Source: Bolinopsis microptera
Taxonomy: Eukaryota > Ctenophora > Tentaculata > Lobata > Bolinopsidae
Direction of reading: 5' to 3'
Assembly: GCF_026151205.1 (NCBI RefSeq)
Contig: NC_087074.1
Span: forward strand, 13,249,182 to 13,313,181
DNA length: 64,000 nucleotides
The position numbers were made by a program, and so were the translations under genes. This document shows positions 1 to 12,300 of the stretch, in pieces. The notes under the pieces are model-generated. The model did not search any database. It was given only the letters and a program-made list of their open reading frames with translations, and had not been told where the DNA came from. Position 1 is the first letter of the stretch. Every line of letters begins with the position of its first letter.

Positions 1-74
1 ACATGATTTGAACACTAATTTTTTTCTGGTGTTGAAATTTTGACGATAACTCACCTCGCCAACATTCTCCCCAG

Positions 75-790
75 GTAGAAAACCTTCTCCCACAGTTCTA
101 CCTCCGCAAGATTAACCTAAAGAAAGCAAAATATTTTGTTAATCAAGGTCGGAAATTCCTCGGGGGTCTATGTTGTGGAATCACTATCAAAGATATACCT
201 TTTAACGGTGAAACCATAAACGAAGCTCTTCATCCAAACAAGGTATTTATCTTCCCTATAAGCTTAATTGCTTAATCAATTTCCAACCAAATTTATTGGA
301 ATCATGAGTGTCCGATCATTTATTGTGGAAAATAAAAATTCGTGCTGTTTCCTTTTCCGTTTCACTGAAATACCAACCCATCTAATTACAATCATGTTAC
401 TTTCAGACCGGTGTAGACGAATTAAAGTCCACCACGGAGTCGCTTGAGAAGAGTGTTAGGAGGATGAGAGTGCAAGTTGATCAGGTGATTAACATTCCTA
501 AAAATAACAATTTGTTATTTCATTGTTAAGATAAAATAGGCGGACTTTTCCAGATTAACATTCCTTCACGCAATGTTTGTACCCACGACTACCGAGAGTT
601 TGTGTAACACAGAGAGGGCGCATAAAACAACAAAAAGAAAGCAACTAAACCCTCCCCCTTTCAGCTAACCCAGCAAAACGGCCACATAATCAGGATGTTG
701 CACGTGCTCTCAGCTGGAACCAGCTCTACTGCTAGTGACGATATAAACGTGGACCAGGACCTTTACACTGAGATCGGATCCAGACCGTAA
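75..790 (+). CDS. Last three exons of an unrecognised protein (5' part outside window)
   Basis: Three phase-0 exons join cleanly: 75-242 (AG acceptor at 73-74, donor at 243), 407-484 and 665-790, ending in TAA. They encode 123 residues. The first exon starts VENLLPQFYLRKINLKKAKY and contains a GLCCG stretch. The second and third read as a charged helix that could form a coiled coil (STTESLEKSVRRMRVQVDQL, then TQQNGHIIRM), followed by a Ser/Thr/Asp-rich tail ending EIGSRP. A C-terminal coiled coil suggests an oligomerising protein, but I do not recognise the family. An alternative last exon may exist near 2270-2365, where a TTTCAG acceptor precedes a short open frame ending in TAA. The splice phases make a real gene likely; the function is unknown. 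Confidence 0.6.
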
Positions 791-1130
791 ATATTTTGGG
801 TGATGTTTTTGTGTGATTTGATAACCTTTGTCAGTGTGAGGTTCTTTTGGATTTTGTGAAAAAATCTTTTCTTTTTCTGTATGTGTGATTTGACAGTTCA
901 GCATGAATAAATGGGGCATTTTTCAATCGATTTCGGGATAAATTCCACTTGTTTTTCCCATTTTTTATTTTTAGTGAATCCTATTATATTTTTAATTTGT
1001 GTAATTTCAGTGTTATGTACAGTTTTCAGCATTTTCACATTCACCTAGCTAGACACAATTTAGCAAGTTTGAAAAATTTGAAAAGAAATATTGCATTTTA
1101 TTTTTAACTATTTTTATCTGTTACTGTTAG

Positions 1131-1345
1131 GGAGCGTTCACATATTATGTTGATATGACGTCAGCAATATTTTGGCCAATTTACCCCCCTCCCCCTGTCA
1201 ATAACTGTCATCATTGAGCGACCCCCCCCCCCCCCCCCCCCTGATGACGTCAGCATTTTCCAGACCCCCCCCCCTGATGACGTCATCATTTTCCAGACCC
1301 CCCCCCCCCCCCCCCCCCGATGACGTTACTAACATTATTTGTCGC
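1131..1345. mobile_element. Degenerate MITE of the CGTTCACATATTA / poly-C family
   Basis: It begins GGGAGCGTTCACATATTATG, close to the ends of the elements at 1627, 41172 and 43653. Inside are CCCCTCCCCC-type blocks, repeated TGATGACGTCA motifs and two long C homopolymers. No matching right terminus is clear, so the copy is probably truncated. The surrounding 791-1626 holds no gene that I can support. Confidence 0.45.
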
Positions 1346-1626
1346 AAACAGTGCAAAGCGGCAGAGTAGGATCTTTTGCATTTTGGCACTGCACGTTTTT
1401 CTCCCGCTGGATCATGATTAGCTTTATAATTATGTAGTGAATTTAAATTTCGCAGCGTAATTTTCGTTATGAGATCGAGATCAAAATTACTAGTGACTTG
1501 GGACCCTCGGCTAAGTGTTCATAACCACCTGGCTTAGTGTTTATAATTATAAACGATCGAAGCGGAGGAGATGTCAATATGGCGGAAATTGGCAGGCTGA
1601 GCAGTGAGCCCAGTAATATAATTATA

Positions 1627-2171
1627 AGGGGTCGTTCACATATAATTACGTAATCAATATTTTAGCAATTTTTACCCCCCTTCCCCCTCCGTAATCAACC
1701 GTCATCAAGAAGTAAGAACCAACCCCCCTCCTGACAGCAATATTACGTAATCATGGCCTGACAACCCCCCCCCCCCCCCCCCCCCCCCCTTGACTTTTTT
1801 CCCTAAAAAACACTTTTCTCTACGTTTCATCATTCATGCTACCCTGATCATGCTATCATGATGAGCCGAAATAATTGTTATGAATATGATATCCGGCCAA
1901 GCACCTTCTAAACTACTTACTTACTATTATAACCGGATATTCGATCAATTTCTAAAAGTAAATTTTATCACTATTAGTATTAGAGTGAAATTGAATGGAA
2001 TTTGAATTAAAATATTGTCAAATTGTTATTATGCTAGAGGGTAAAAAAGAAAATGTTGATTACGTAATTAACGACCAACCCCCCCCCCCCCCCCCCCCCC
2101 CCCTTGTAATCAACCGTAAGCATTTGGAAACCCCCCATCGGCTGATTTCGTAATATGTTCGAACGACCCCT
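1627..2171. mobile_element. MITE with AGGGGTCGTTC terminal inverted repeats and long C-runs
   Basis: The left end AGGGGTCGTTCACATATAAT matches the reverse complement of the right end (AGGGGTCGTTCGAACATATT), both followed by an ACG-type sequence. The interior is non-coding, with two C homopolymers of about 20 bases or more (near 1766-1789 and 2080-2103) and repeated GTAATCAACCGT segments. Short open frames across the C-runs encode only Gly or Pro runs and are not genes. The stretch 2172-2790 holds only a possible short terminal exon (see 75-790). Confidence 0.6.
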
Positions 2172-2785
2172 AAACACCGCCCTCGTGTTATGTGGTATAT
2201 GTCCCTTTTTTATTTTTGCGTGCAATGTCAATTTAATACTTAACTTTTATAAAGTGTTCATTGTTTCAGGATGACAAGCAAGTCTCTGGACACAACCGCT
2301 CAAACTCTTGTTGCAGAGCACAAAGTATTTGATAGGTGGAACAGACAATCGCAAACACACCATTAACCAACTAATTCTGCGATCTGGTTGAAATGCAATA
2401 TTATGATTATGAAGGTGCAGAATTATTAATAATAATATTATGTCCTAGCCATTCTCGTGTGTCACATTAAACATCAACGATGATAACTACAAATGAAAAC
2501 ATTTATCCGGGACGGCGTGACTGTTATGCTGGTGATAATTCACCGTCACGTGGACTGTTACTGGTATTATATTAGTTATATTAGTGACAGTGTTACTGTA
2601 AGTGTAGTGTTACCTGGTACACCCGGCACACCAGTCCCTGTGCGCGGCGCTCTTTTCAAGCTTCTTATAAATAGTCGACGGATCAACATTTGTTTGCCTT
2701 TAATTTTTGCAAATAATTAAGGTGAGAATTCTGCCCAAATGTAATTTGTTAGACACATTTTGAGAACCTAAATTATAAATTATAA

Positions 2786-3672
2786 ATATTTACCTGGTTT
2801 AATACCCAAAAAGACAGTCTTGAGTCTGCCAACCATCCAGAGCCAGCACAAGGAGACCATCCAAAACAGTAGCGATATTGCAGCAGTACCAGAGGGAAAG
2901 AAAGGGAATTGTATGTGGGATCATCTATCAGGTAGTTTTGCTGGAACAGCACACCGGTAATTACACCAACTATCAGGAGAATTAGACCACCTGCTTCTGT
3001 GTGCAGGAAAAAAGTTAATTGGGTTGAACATGTGCCTATTTAACTTCAAGCATTCAACAGAGCTCATGTGACCAACTTAGCTGCCTATTTTAGCTATTTT
3101 GAAAGAAACTTACTGGCTCTTTTATGGTTAAGGTAAACGAAGCAGGCCAACAAACCGACGACACTCTGTATTGTAAATAGAGCTGCAGTGTTAATGAAAC
3201 AATCCTGGTCCGGACAGGCGAAGTGAGAATAAGATAGGGACCACGTGGCGGTCACGATTAGTAAACCTCTTGATGCTGCAGAGAAGTTAGGAAAATGAGT
3301 GGTGTATTTTAAGAAAAGAAGATTGATACATGTTATTTATGATTTATTAAACTCTGAAAATTGAAGTCTACTGAGATCGAGACAGAGAATGTAAATGAAT
3401 TTATTAAAATGCTTAGTGTACAAAACATCATAGATTAAAATTTAAATATCTGGTGGTAGAACTAGAATAATAGCACCAATAAAGAACTCACCGCAAGTAG
3501 AAGCACAGATGCTTGGTGCTTGGACCACTTAACACAGCTTTTACCAGAGCGTATGTGTTGAGACACATAGCAAAGATGATTGCTGCCGAGGAAAGGTAGA
3601 CAGGCGGGAAACCAGTCACACTGAACTTTATCTCAGCTAGGTATTGGTAAACTACCGCGATAGCTCCTGCGA
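2786..3672 (-). CDS. Multi-pass (probably four-helix) membrane protein, partial gene, possible frameshift
   Basis: Three minus-strand exons join in phase: 3492-3672 (hydrophobic, starts VAGAIAVVYQYLAEI and includes VYLSSAAIIFAMCLNTYALV), 3114-3268 (GLLIVTATWSLSYSHF and AALFTIQSVVGLLACFVYL) and 2794-2996 (AGGLILLIVGVITGVLF). This is the pattern of a tetraspan-type protein of the plasma or vesicle membrane. In the last exon the spliced frame turns polar after DDPTYN. A different frame of the same DNA encodes a fourth perfect helix (GTAAISLLFWMVSLCWLWMV) that runs to a TAA at 2786. Either the assembly lost a base near 2905-2930 or the gene carries a frameshift. The exon at 3114-3268 uses a poor acceptor (CAAG). 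The 5' end was not found. Family not recognised. Confidence 0.5.
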
Positions 3673-3705
3673 CTGAAATTTAGTATTTCAATTTCATATG
3701 TTTAT

Positions 3706-3800
3706 AATTACTGGGCGGCGCTCAGCCTGCCATTCCACCGCAGCTTCAATGTTTACGACCATTATTAGCCTGGGTACCCACTCCCCGGCCAGGTAAGTTT
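3706..3800. repeat. Dispersed repeat, also at 7965-8035
   Basis: The motif TTACTGGGCGGCGCTCAG followed by a TAGCCTGGG..CCC block occurs here and near 7970-8025 with different spacing. No coding capacity. It is probably a relic of a mobile element. The rest of 3680-5140 is AT-rich and shows no supportable gene. It does hold an imperfect duplication around CATGATCATATGATT (4555-4620 and 4690-4740). Confidence 0.4.
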
Positions 3801-3964
3801 ATCAAAGCACAAAATCGCGTAAAGAAGCACCCTCTAACTAAACACTCTTTGTTTAAAAATAATTTAAAAGCAATTGGGATTTTATTTGATTTATAGTACT
3901 ATACAGAAAAGACTGGTTACCAAGGCACTGCCGACTGGATTGAAGTATTGGTTCCATTAGGACT

Positions 3965-4028
3965 AAGTAGTGAGTACTGACAACTGATTAGTGAGTACTG
4001 ACAACTGATTAGTGAGTACTGACAACTG
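3965..4028. repeat. Short tandem repeat, 21 bp unit, about 3 copies
   Basis: The unit TAGTGAGTACTGACAACTGA is repeated head to tail three times with almost no change. Non-coding. Confidence 0.7.
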
Positions 4029-5145
4029 AGTACTTGATGTAATGCAAACGAGTTTAAAATTAAATTTAAAAGAGCCTAGATAGCTGAATAAAACATAAGA
4101 CAATAGATAAGATAAGGACATTTAAAAGGTTAGTTACGATGATGCGTAACCATTTTGTATATTTCTTGCTGATTCTGTTTTTAAAACTTATTATTAACCA
4201 CTCATTTAATTTTTGAAAATCTGTCAGACATGATTAGTTATAGTAATAGTAACATATGGCAATTTTATGTATCAGTATTTCTTGGTTTTTTGGTATTTCT
4301 TGGTATTTCTTGGAAGGACAGGTGTATTATTATATTATAACAAAGTCATCTTTTGATGAAAAATCGCTGAAATGGAGATTTCCTATCAATCTTAATCATG
4401 TGGTTCATCTTTGGAATGTATGCTATTTTTGTTTAAAAATGAGTGCAGAGTAACAAATTTTGAGATTTCGAGCAGTAAGTATAATGATTTAATTTTGATA
4501 ATCTAGATGGAGAAGATTATAAAATTGTTAGGCGTGAAATCAGCTCATCTTCGGAGAGTCACATGATCATATGATTCCATTTTGAGAATCGAGATAGTAT
4601 ACATTTTTGGTAATAAGACACCAAATTTCTTTGGTGAGTAGATAAATCTCAACGCGACGATTGCAATCTAACAAGTCACTGCTCTAGGAGTAGGAGAGTC
4701 TCATGATCATATGATTGCACAATGAGAATTCTATGAGATAACAGTTTCATTTCAAATCTCACGATAAAAAGCTGTCTGTTTATTCTCTTACGTGAGCTTG
4801 ACAGCTGCATTCGTAGTTTGTTATGTTTCTCTGAACAATGCCTACTGTTTAATTTCAAACAGTTCTAAGTACATTTAAACTCATTGATTCATTCCGTAGT
4901 ATTTGTATCTAACACTTTGCAACAAAGAATAAATCATGGGGTTCCTCATTGAGAACCACACATGTGTAACTTAGAGTCAACCTGTTTGTCACTTCAGACT
5001 TGTTAATGTAAGTATTATATAGGCCACTTTTTAAGTTTTAAAGAATTTCTATGGCATGTACTTTTCTTGTGCATTTGACTGTTATCAACGCGGAAGTCAT
5101 ATTTATTAATAGTATTATAAGTTGGTTGACGATGTCAACCCATCG

Positions 5146-5300
5146 AGATCGTTGCTCTGCGAAGCAGAGCAACGATCGACGATGCGAAGTTGACATACGT
5201 TGCATGCCACTTTTCGCGCGCGAAGCGCGCGCCGCCGAAACATGTATCAAATGCGAAGCAAGAATGCTAGTTCGCGCGGCGCGTCGAAGCGGCGAAGTCC
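5146..5300. repeat. Cluster of GC-rich hairpins with GCGAAGC-type loops
   Basis: Within AT-rich surroundings this short GC-rich block contains several stem-loops that share the core GCGAAGC. One is a stem GATCGTTGCTCT around GCGAAGC-type pairing (5148-5178); another is CGCGCGAAGCGCGCG (5216-5232). More GCGAAG or CGAAGCG cores follow up to 5297. Open frames on both strands here are by-products of the palindromes. Confidence 0.6.
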
Positions 5301-5364
5301 TCCAATATTATAAGTATTACGATTAACTGATTCCAGGCAGAGGAACTTAATTCAGTTAATCATA

Positions 5365-5442
5365 ATCTTATTATATATAAAGCGAGACAATATAAATATA
5401 TATATAAATATATATATCGTCTCGCTTTATATATAGTAAGAT
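5365..5442. repeat. AT-rich palindrome
   Basis: TTATATATAAAGCGAGAC and its reverse complement GTCTCGCTTTATATATA flank an (AT)-rich centre, forming a long hairpin. The region 5443-5858 has no gene. It contains two copies of a CGGGATTATTATGACCGG-like motif in opposite orientation (about 5691 and 5768), suggesting another decayed inverted-repeat element. Confidence 0.5.
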
Positions 5443-5858
5443 CCATATATATATATATAGCGATCCGTGCCATTTTACTGACACCACGGCATCAATTTTA
5501 ACGCGACTTTCCGCAAAAACCGTAAAAGATATACAACTTAAACTTTTTTGACTGGTTCAAATGTTTTTATGCTTTTCAAATCAGCATGAAAAAATAAAAA
5601 ATTGGCCATGAAATAAAAATTTCAGTGCCCAAAATTTGGATCCCCAAGTGGTGTCAAAAACGCGATTTAAATATACCTTACTCGGGATTATTATGACCGG
5701 GATAAAGTGGCGGGTTTAGGGTAATTTCGCCATATTTTTCCCGAACCACATTTTCACCGGTCGTTAATAAACCCGTCGTAATAATCCCGAGTAAGGTAGG
5801 TAATAATTATTTAAGTCTCTTGAGTCTTGACACCACTTGAGGGTTATATGGGTTCCTA

Positions 5859-7299
5859 CTAGTATTAATAAAGTAGAAAGCCCGTGATCACATGGAGAAA
5901 GGTAATAGTATTCTTTGGAAGTCAGTTTTTATCGCAGCAAAAAATATCCGTCACAACCGAATAATTACAGCCCATTAAAATGTAGTTCGCCGCACTGAAC
6001 AAAACGTAATTACCACAAAACCGATAAAAATGACGTTAAAACAATTATTGCACGTGCACGTGCGTGAAATAACCCCCGTTACTATGGTTACTTTGCAACT
6101 ACCTATTTCTCATCTATTTGCACGTGGGCGGTCGTACAAACGAAGATAATTCTCTGAATTATAATTAAGACTAGAAAACCGGTGGTCACAGGGAGGAAGC
6201 TAATAGTATTTTTTGTTAAGTTGTTAGTAAGTTTAAATCGCGTCAAAAAATATCCTACACAACCGAAGATACAGCCGATTAAAATGTTGCTCGCACTAAA
6301 CACAACGTAATATCAACAAAACCGATAAAAATGCCGTTTTAACAATCTTTGCACGTGCACGTGCGTGTAACAACCCTCGTTACCATGGTTACTTTGCAAC
6401 CTTTTGCTTTTTACCTACTTTGCACGTGGGCGGTCGTACATTGTACATACAGTGTACAATTGTAAAAAGATAATTATCTGAATTATAATATAGACTAGAA
6501 AGCCCGTGGTAACAGGGAGGAAGCTAATAGTATTATTTGAAATAAATCACATACAGAAATATTCATCCCAACCGAGGATATAGCCGATTTAAATGTCAGC
6601 AATTTAAACACGACCTAATTACCACAAAAACGATCAAAATGACGTTAAACAATCATTGCACGTGCACGTGCGTGTAAAAACCCTCGTTACCATGGTTACT
6701 ATGCAACTTCATTATTATTATTTGTGCTGTCTGCACGTGGGCGGTCGTACAGACTTGTATCACGCGGTGACCCCCACTGTCGGTGACCCCCACTGTCGCT
6801 ACAGGGGGAGCCGCGCACTTCGTGCGCGGCGGGTCATACAACGTATGACAAGTACAGACAGCATAAATAATTCTTTGAATTATAATATAGACTAGAAAAC
6901 CCGTGGTCACAGGGAGGAAGCTAATAGCATTTTTTGTTAGGAACTTTAAATCGCGTCAAAAAATATCCTACACAACCGAAGATACAGATAAAATGTTGTA
7001 GCGCGATGCACTACTGGGTCGCGCCGCGCATCAAATAATTCTTATACTCGCAACCACAGATGCAGATCGGCGAGATGCGAAGGATTGACATCGTGAATCA
7101 AGATAAAATGTTGCTCGCACTAAACACAACGTAATATCAACAAAAACGATAAAAAATGCCGTTTTAACAATCTTTGCACGTGCACGTGCGTGTAACAATC
7201 CTCGTTACCATGGTAACTACGCCATTTCCTATTTCTCGTCTGATTTGCACGTGGGCGGTCGAACAGACAACAGAAAGAATTCTCTGAATTATAGTAAAG
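5859..7299 (-). mobile_element. Tandem array of four non-autonomous Helitrons
   Basis: Read on the minus strand, each unit starts with a TCT..TATAATTCAGAGAATTA-like end and finishes with ACGGGTTTTCTAG. Units are 5859-6170, 6171-6494, 6495-6891 and 6892-7299. The CTAG end of one abuts the TC end of the next with no spacer at 6170/6171, 6494/6495 and 6891/6892. All share TTTGCACGTGGGCGGTCGTAC, a self-complementary GCACGTGCACGTGC core and ATAAAAATGCCGTTTTAAC-type blocks. The third unit carries an extra GC-rich hairpin segment (about 6757-6850) and the fourth an insertion near 7000-7105. TC..CTAG ends without terminal inverted repeats or target duplication define Helitrons; assignment here rests on the ends. 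No coding capacity. Confidence 0.75.
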
Positions 7300-7854
7300 C
7301 TGTGACCCTATAATAGTACTAATTATAGTACTATACACTATGACTAGGTGGTATTAGGTCATGATGCGATGAGGGAAAGTATCGACTGACACCGAAAAAC
7401 AAAGACGTGAGAGTAATTAAGAGTTTACGGGTACAAAACATACATAGATAAAACTTTGAAGGAGAGCCAAGTTTGAGCTAGAATAGGAAACAATTGCACT
7501 GCCACACTTGAAATTTGTATCTGATGAGGGCGGTTGTAAACTGACCACAGCTATACTTATATGTTAATAAACCATATCATTTCCAATTTATCACTAAACT
7601 TTGAACTTATTTCCGATTTTTCACGTTTTGAGTACGCCTTGACTTTGGGAGTTGATTAGTACAATTAGTAAGTTTTTCGTATAGAAATACTGACGAGTGT
7701 AGGCAGGGAAAATTAGTATGTGCCTGATTTAAACAATTAAACACTTGGTCCACAGAGTTCAGTTCTCACCGAAGTACTAATACTAAGGAAATTAGTTTTA
7801 TTGTTAATAAAATTGATTTGAAACAAAAATGTTTGCCAAAATTCACGTTACATT

Positions 7855-7960
7855 TCTGCTGACGTCAGCAAGGCTCAGACCACCCTCCTACCCCCCGTCA
7901 GCATTTCCAAACCCCCCACCCCCTACCCCCTGCTGACGTCATACGTAAACGCTTCCATAT
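7855..7960 (-). mobile_element. Fragment of the CGTT..ACGTA / poly-C MITE family
   Basis: Minus-strand GGAAGCGTTTACGTATGACG followed by GTCAGCAGGGGG and GGGGGTTTGGAAATGCTGAC parallels the element at 41172-41301. Only one end is clear. The stretch 7300-9350 contains no other supported gene. Confidence 0.45.
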
Positions 7961-8472
7961 TGTTTACTGGGCGGCGCTCAGTGAATGAACATAAATATAA
8001 TAGCCTGGGGTTCCCAGGTAACCATATTGTATTTTTGAATACAATATGGAAAGTTTTTTTTCAGGATTGAAATATAGCAAGTGAAATGATAAATCAAGTA
8101 AGATTTTGGCTTTGCTGCGCCAATTTAGGGGTCAAAGGATAAAGTCCTTTAAATTTTGAAAATATACTTACAGTTACACTCACAGTAATAGGTCTCAAAA
8201 AGGGTGCAAAGAGGGAGAATTTGCAAATGTTTTTGGACAATTTGCTTAAAGGAAGGCATTTTAGCAATGAGAAATGTAAATTTGTACTACACTTTGTCTT
8301 TAGCAGTAAGGCAATTTGGATAATGCAATGACGGATTGACCAAATGAGCCAAAGAATGTTGGCCCCTTTCCACCCCTTGCCAAGATTGCCCCCCCTCCTC
8401 TTCCTACACCCCTGGTATAAGAGCAACGGTCGTGCTTGTCAGCACGGTGATAATATATCATATAGATTATTA

Positions 8473-8790
8473 TAGATGACGCTTTGGCAGTCAATAATAG
8501 GTTATATGCAAGTGTCCGTAGACAGTGGATCCAACAGCTTTAAAGAAAAAGCCATCTTGAACCACAGGTCTTGAAGATAATTGTTTAGACTTTAGTTTAC
8601 ATTATATAAAAAAATTATTTGACATCGTCATTACCACTTAATGACGTCATCAAGTTTACTGTTTTTGTAACTTTATTTTTGACAAAGTAATAACTTTTCT
8701 AAAGATATTTGCTATTGAAGTTAGTGATAACACCCATTTTGTGATTTAGTAATAGTATTCTTTGGTGTTTCTAATTTTGCTCCTTCATAA
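8473..8790 (+). repeat. Dispersed repeat, second copy at 9950-10360
   Basis: Both copies contain GACGCTTTG.CAGT, AACCACAGGTCTTG / GACCACAGGTCTTG, TTTAGTTTACATT and a TGATGACGTCATCAAGTT palindrome in the same order, followed by GACAAAGTAAT.ACTTTT. The second copy lies in the first intron of the LDLa-GPCR gene at 9357. Non-coding; origin unknown. Confidence 0.55.
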
Positions 8791-9356
8791 AATTAAAAAT
8801 TAAATTGTTAAATTTGAACAAGAGTCTTGAAACATCCTGCACTACAAATATATATCAAATAGTGCGAGGAAGCGATCGCGAAGTAACTGAGTCAATATAT
8901 TTTAATGTTACCATGTGCTATGGGGTGGCCATTGTCAGTTGTCACCATTCATCACAGACCAGGAGTTTTACCGCCTCTCATTATGACAAACAATTGATAC
9001 TACATACGTTCTTTGAATGAAATATAATAAACAAATAGTCGATGCTCTTTACTTGCCTCACAGAGGGTCAATCGGTAACTGCAATGACAGTTACGAGAGC
9101 TGACAACTGACGTTATTAATTTTCCTCCTCCAGGACCGAAGTTTATATTACTTATCTTAGAATTGTTTTTTCGGTTTCGACTCATTCGAGTAGGAACATC
9201 TTGCCGCAAATTCCACAATTCATTTACCACTTTTTACCACCTTCCTTGTTTGTCAAATATCTTTAGTTGTGAAAATGTTAATACTATAATCGATCCAACA
9301 CTGGTACATTAATTTTAGGAAGAAGTGAGAGGGTTGTTAAGTGAATCAAAAAAGAA

Positions 9357-12300
9357 ATGCTGCTGTCGACGGTCCTATATTTACTGATATTCGCAACAGG
9401 TAAGAGTTTAAAATATGTCTATCCAAATCACAATGCTGGCAAGCATGACCGTGCCTCTTATATTCACAATACTATTTACCCTCTTTACTATTTACCCCCT
9501 TTACTATTTACCCCCTTTACTATTTACCGCCTTGACTTTTATACCCCCTTTACTAGTATACCCCTTTATTGTTTTTCAAGCATTAAGACTCATCGAAAGT
9601 AGTTCAGCAGGTATATTTAAGTTCAAAACATTCTAATTTAATTTTAAATATGACAGGAATAAGAAATAGTTATGTAAAGGTTTTTGAGAAATTTGCGCAA
9701 AATACGCGCCAGCATGTTATACGAAATTCGGTAAAAAACCCAAAATCGCCATATTCAGGTGCTTTAAAAACCATGTTAAAATTGTGTTAGAGATCTAAAA
9801 TTTTTCAGGGCGTCTAGACGTTGACCAAATCGACTGTAAAAAAAGTTTCAAGTTTCAGGAGCATCGGGAAATGAGTTTTCTAGAACCCCTGTTTTACAAC
9901 AGATTGTCGGGAAATATACAGATATACATATATATTCAGGGATAGACGCTTTGCCAGTAAATTATAGCCTGTATTTAAGTGTCCATATATTCAAAAGTAT
10001 AAAAGATATAGCCATTTCCGACCACAGGTCTTGCGAATAATTATTTACACTTTAGTTTACATTGTATAAAAAATTATTTGACGTCATAAACACCCCTTGA
10101 TGACGTCATCAAGTTAACCGTTTTAAAAACTTGATTTTTGACAAAGTAATCACTTTTAAAATCGATTTTACACCATTAAGAATTAATTTTATTCAAGATT
10201 TGAGGACATATTGAAGTTAGATAATTGTTTAAGCATTCTGAAAATCTACCAGAAAGTTTTTCTACCTTGCTCCTTCATAAAGATATTTGTCATTGAAGTT
10301 TGTGCTTTTTTGAAGAATTATTTTATAAAAACGTCAATTTTGCGATTTAGTATTCTCTGGTGTTGGGCCATGCCTTGGGTTGTGGAGCTCAGTTCTGCTT
10401 TCTATAGGTATAAATTGTGCATTAGGCTAATTTTAAAGTTGAAAATCGAAAAGTTGCACACGTGGGGACACGCCCAAATTGATAGAAAATTGCTAAAATC
10501 ACTGAAAATTGCTGTTTTCGTCATTTTCTGTCAACTATAGAGTGCCGCTGTGATTAAAGTTCTTTTTGAAATACTTTGAAACTTTGCATGCTTATCAAAC
10601 TATATATAAAACACCAACATGAAAAAATTTACGGCGATTCAGTATTGGATGCGCACGCAACGACCGCTCAAAGTTTGCACGTGCGAAAGGTGAGAATTTT
10701 GCTCATTCGTGATTTCCAACAAATTCTGCTTTGCCACGACAGTTTAATGTCATTATATATGAATTTAATGCCAACTTGAATGAGTATAAAGTGGCATATT
10801 CAGTCAGTGATCGACTGATATGCTTACCTAAACACAAGAAAATGTTTTTAAAGGAAAAATTTCGAAATCGTTGAAACTTCTTCCTTATTGATGAAGATAT
10901 CAGTTTATATTTTGTATTTCAACTATATAAAATTAAAGTACCCTGACATTATAATCAAAAATAGATGATATTTGACCAAAACCCATAATCATGGGTAGAG
11001 TGGACCGCTGCCAGTGTCTCTCTTTCCCAAACAAAAGGAAATGATATTAATTTGATTGACCGTTCTCAAATGCAAAATGATACCGAGGATGAAATCGGTC
11101 GCTCGCTTTTCCCATTCATTTACAATTGTAATACATTAAAAAGAACTACCCGGAGGCAGCTGTACTCGGCAATAAAGTTTTAATAAACTTCAGCTAATTC
11201 AATAAGTAATAACTACCACCCTTACCCCGAAATACTAGGTATCGACCCGAACGCAACCCAAAGAGATTTTTACAGCATCTGATTGATGTAATCAATCGAA
11301 ACTTATTACAATTCGTAAGCCGTGAATGAATGGGAAAAGCGAGCGACCGATTTCATCCTCGGTATCATTTTGCATTTGAGAACGGTCAATCAAATTAATA
11401 TCATTTCCTTTTGTTTGGGAAAGAGAGACACTGGCAGCGGTCCACTCTACCCATGATTATGGGTTTTGGTCAAATAGATACTATGAAATATCAGCTTTAT
11501 GTGTGGTATAATAATCAGTTAGCAAAAATCACATAATCGATCATCACAGGGACTATAACAGAAATGCTGGACGAAGCGATAAATCACACACATTCAGTTG
11601 TACACAACAGTTCAGAGACGACACACGGTACAGTGAGCTACTCTTGTAAGTTCTGTCGGGAGGACTTTAAGTGCAAAGGAGGAGATGGTCAGGTGAAGCT
11701 CTCAGATATTTGCAGCGACAAAATTACATGCGTAGGACAGAAAGATATTTGTGAGTTTTCTAGAACATTTCCTCAGCCAGGGGAAGATGTGGTGACGTAT
11801 GAAAATGGCTTGAAAAGCATTTCTTACTGCTCGAGTATTGAAAAAGAATTCTCGAGATCAGCTGACGGAGAACAATGCGAAACAGTCCTCTTCAAACCGC
11901 AAGGTTCGGAGAATTTTACAGATATAGAGATAGCTGTCCCCGACACACATTTAGTAGACTGTGAGCAGTATTATGGGGAAGCTTATCTTTATCTGAGTTG
12001 TCTAGATAAATGCCTTGTCCCCGCACAATGCCCACTTACCGAGAACAACACTTGTGCTGATAAGTTCCGTTGTGAGGATAACTCTTCACACTGTGTCCCC
12101 TACAGTAGAATCTGTGATCTGAAGGACGACTGCGAGGACGGCAGTGATGAGAGGAACTGTTCTAACAACTTCAAGTGTACCTCAGGGAGTGTTTCCTACG
12201 TGCCAATCTCTTCTAGATGTGACGGAAAAGTGGATTGCTTGGACTTTTCTGACGAGTGTAACGAGGAATGCTCCTCACGTGAACGTTTTATTCTGGGGGA

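Noticed and set aside
1198-2231. Gly-rich frames across C homopolymers
   Set aside because: Products of the homopolymers inside MITEs; lengths of such runs are also unreliable in sequencing.
6653-6910. Short frames with HVHVR and similar residues
   Set aside because: They come from the CACGTG-rich core of the Helitron units.
10211-10779. Frames of 109 and 67 aa within the GPCR copy 1 intron
   Set aside because: Low complexity, part of a dispersed repeat, no similarity to any family I know and no splice context.
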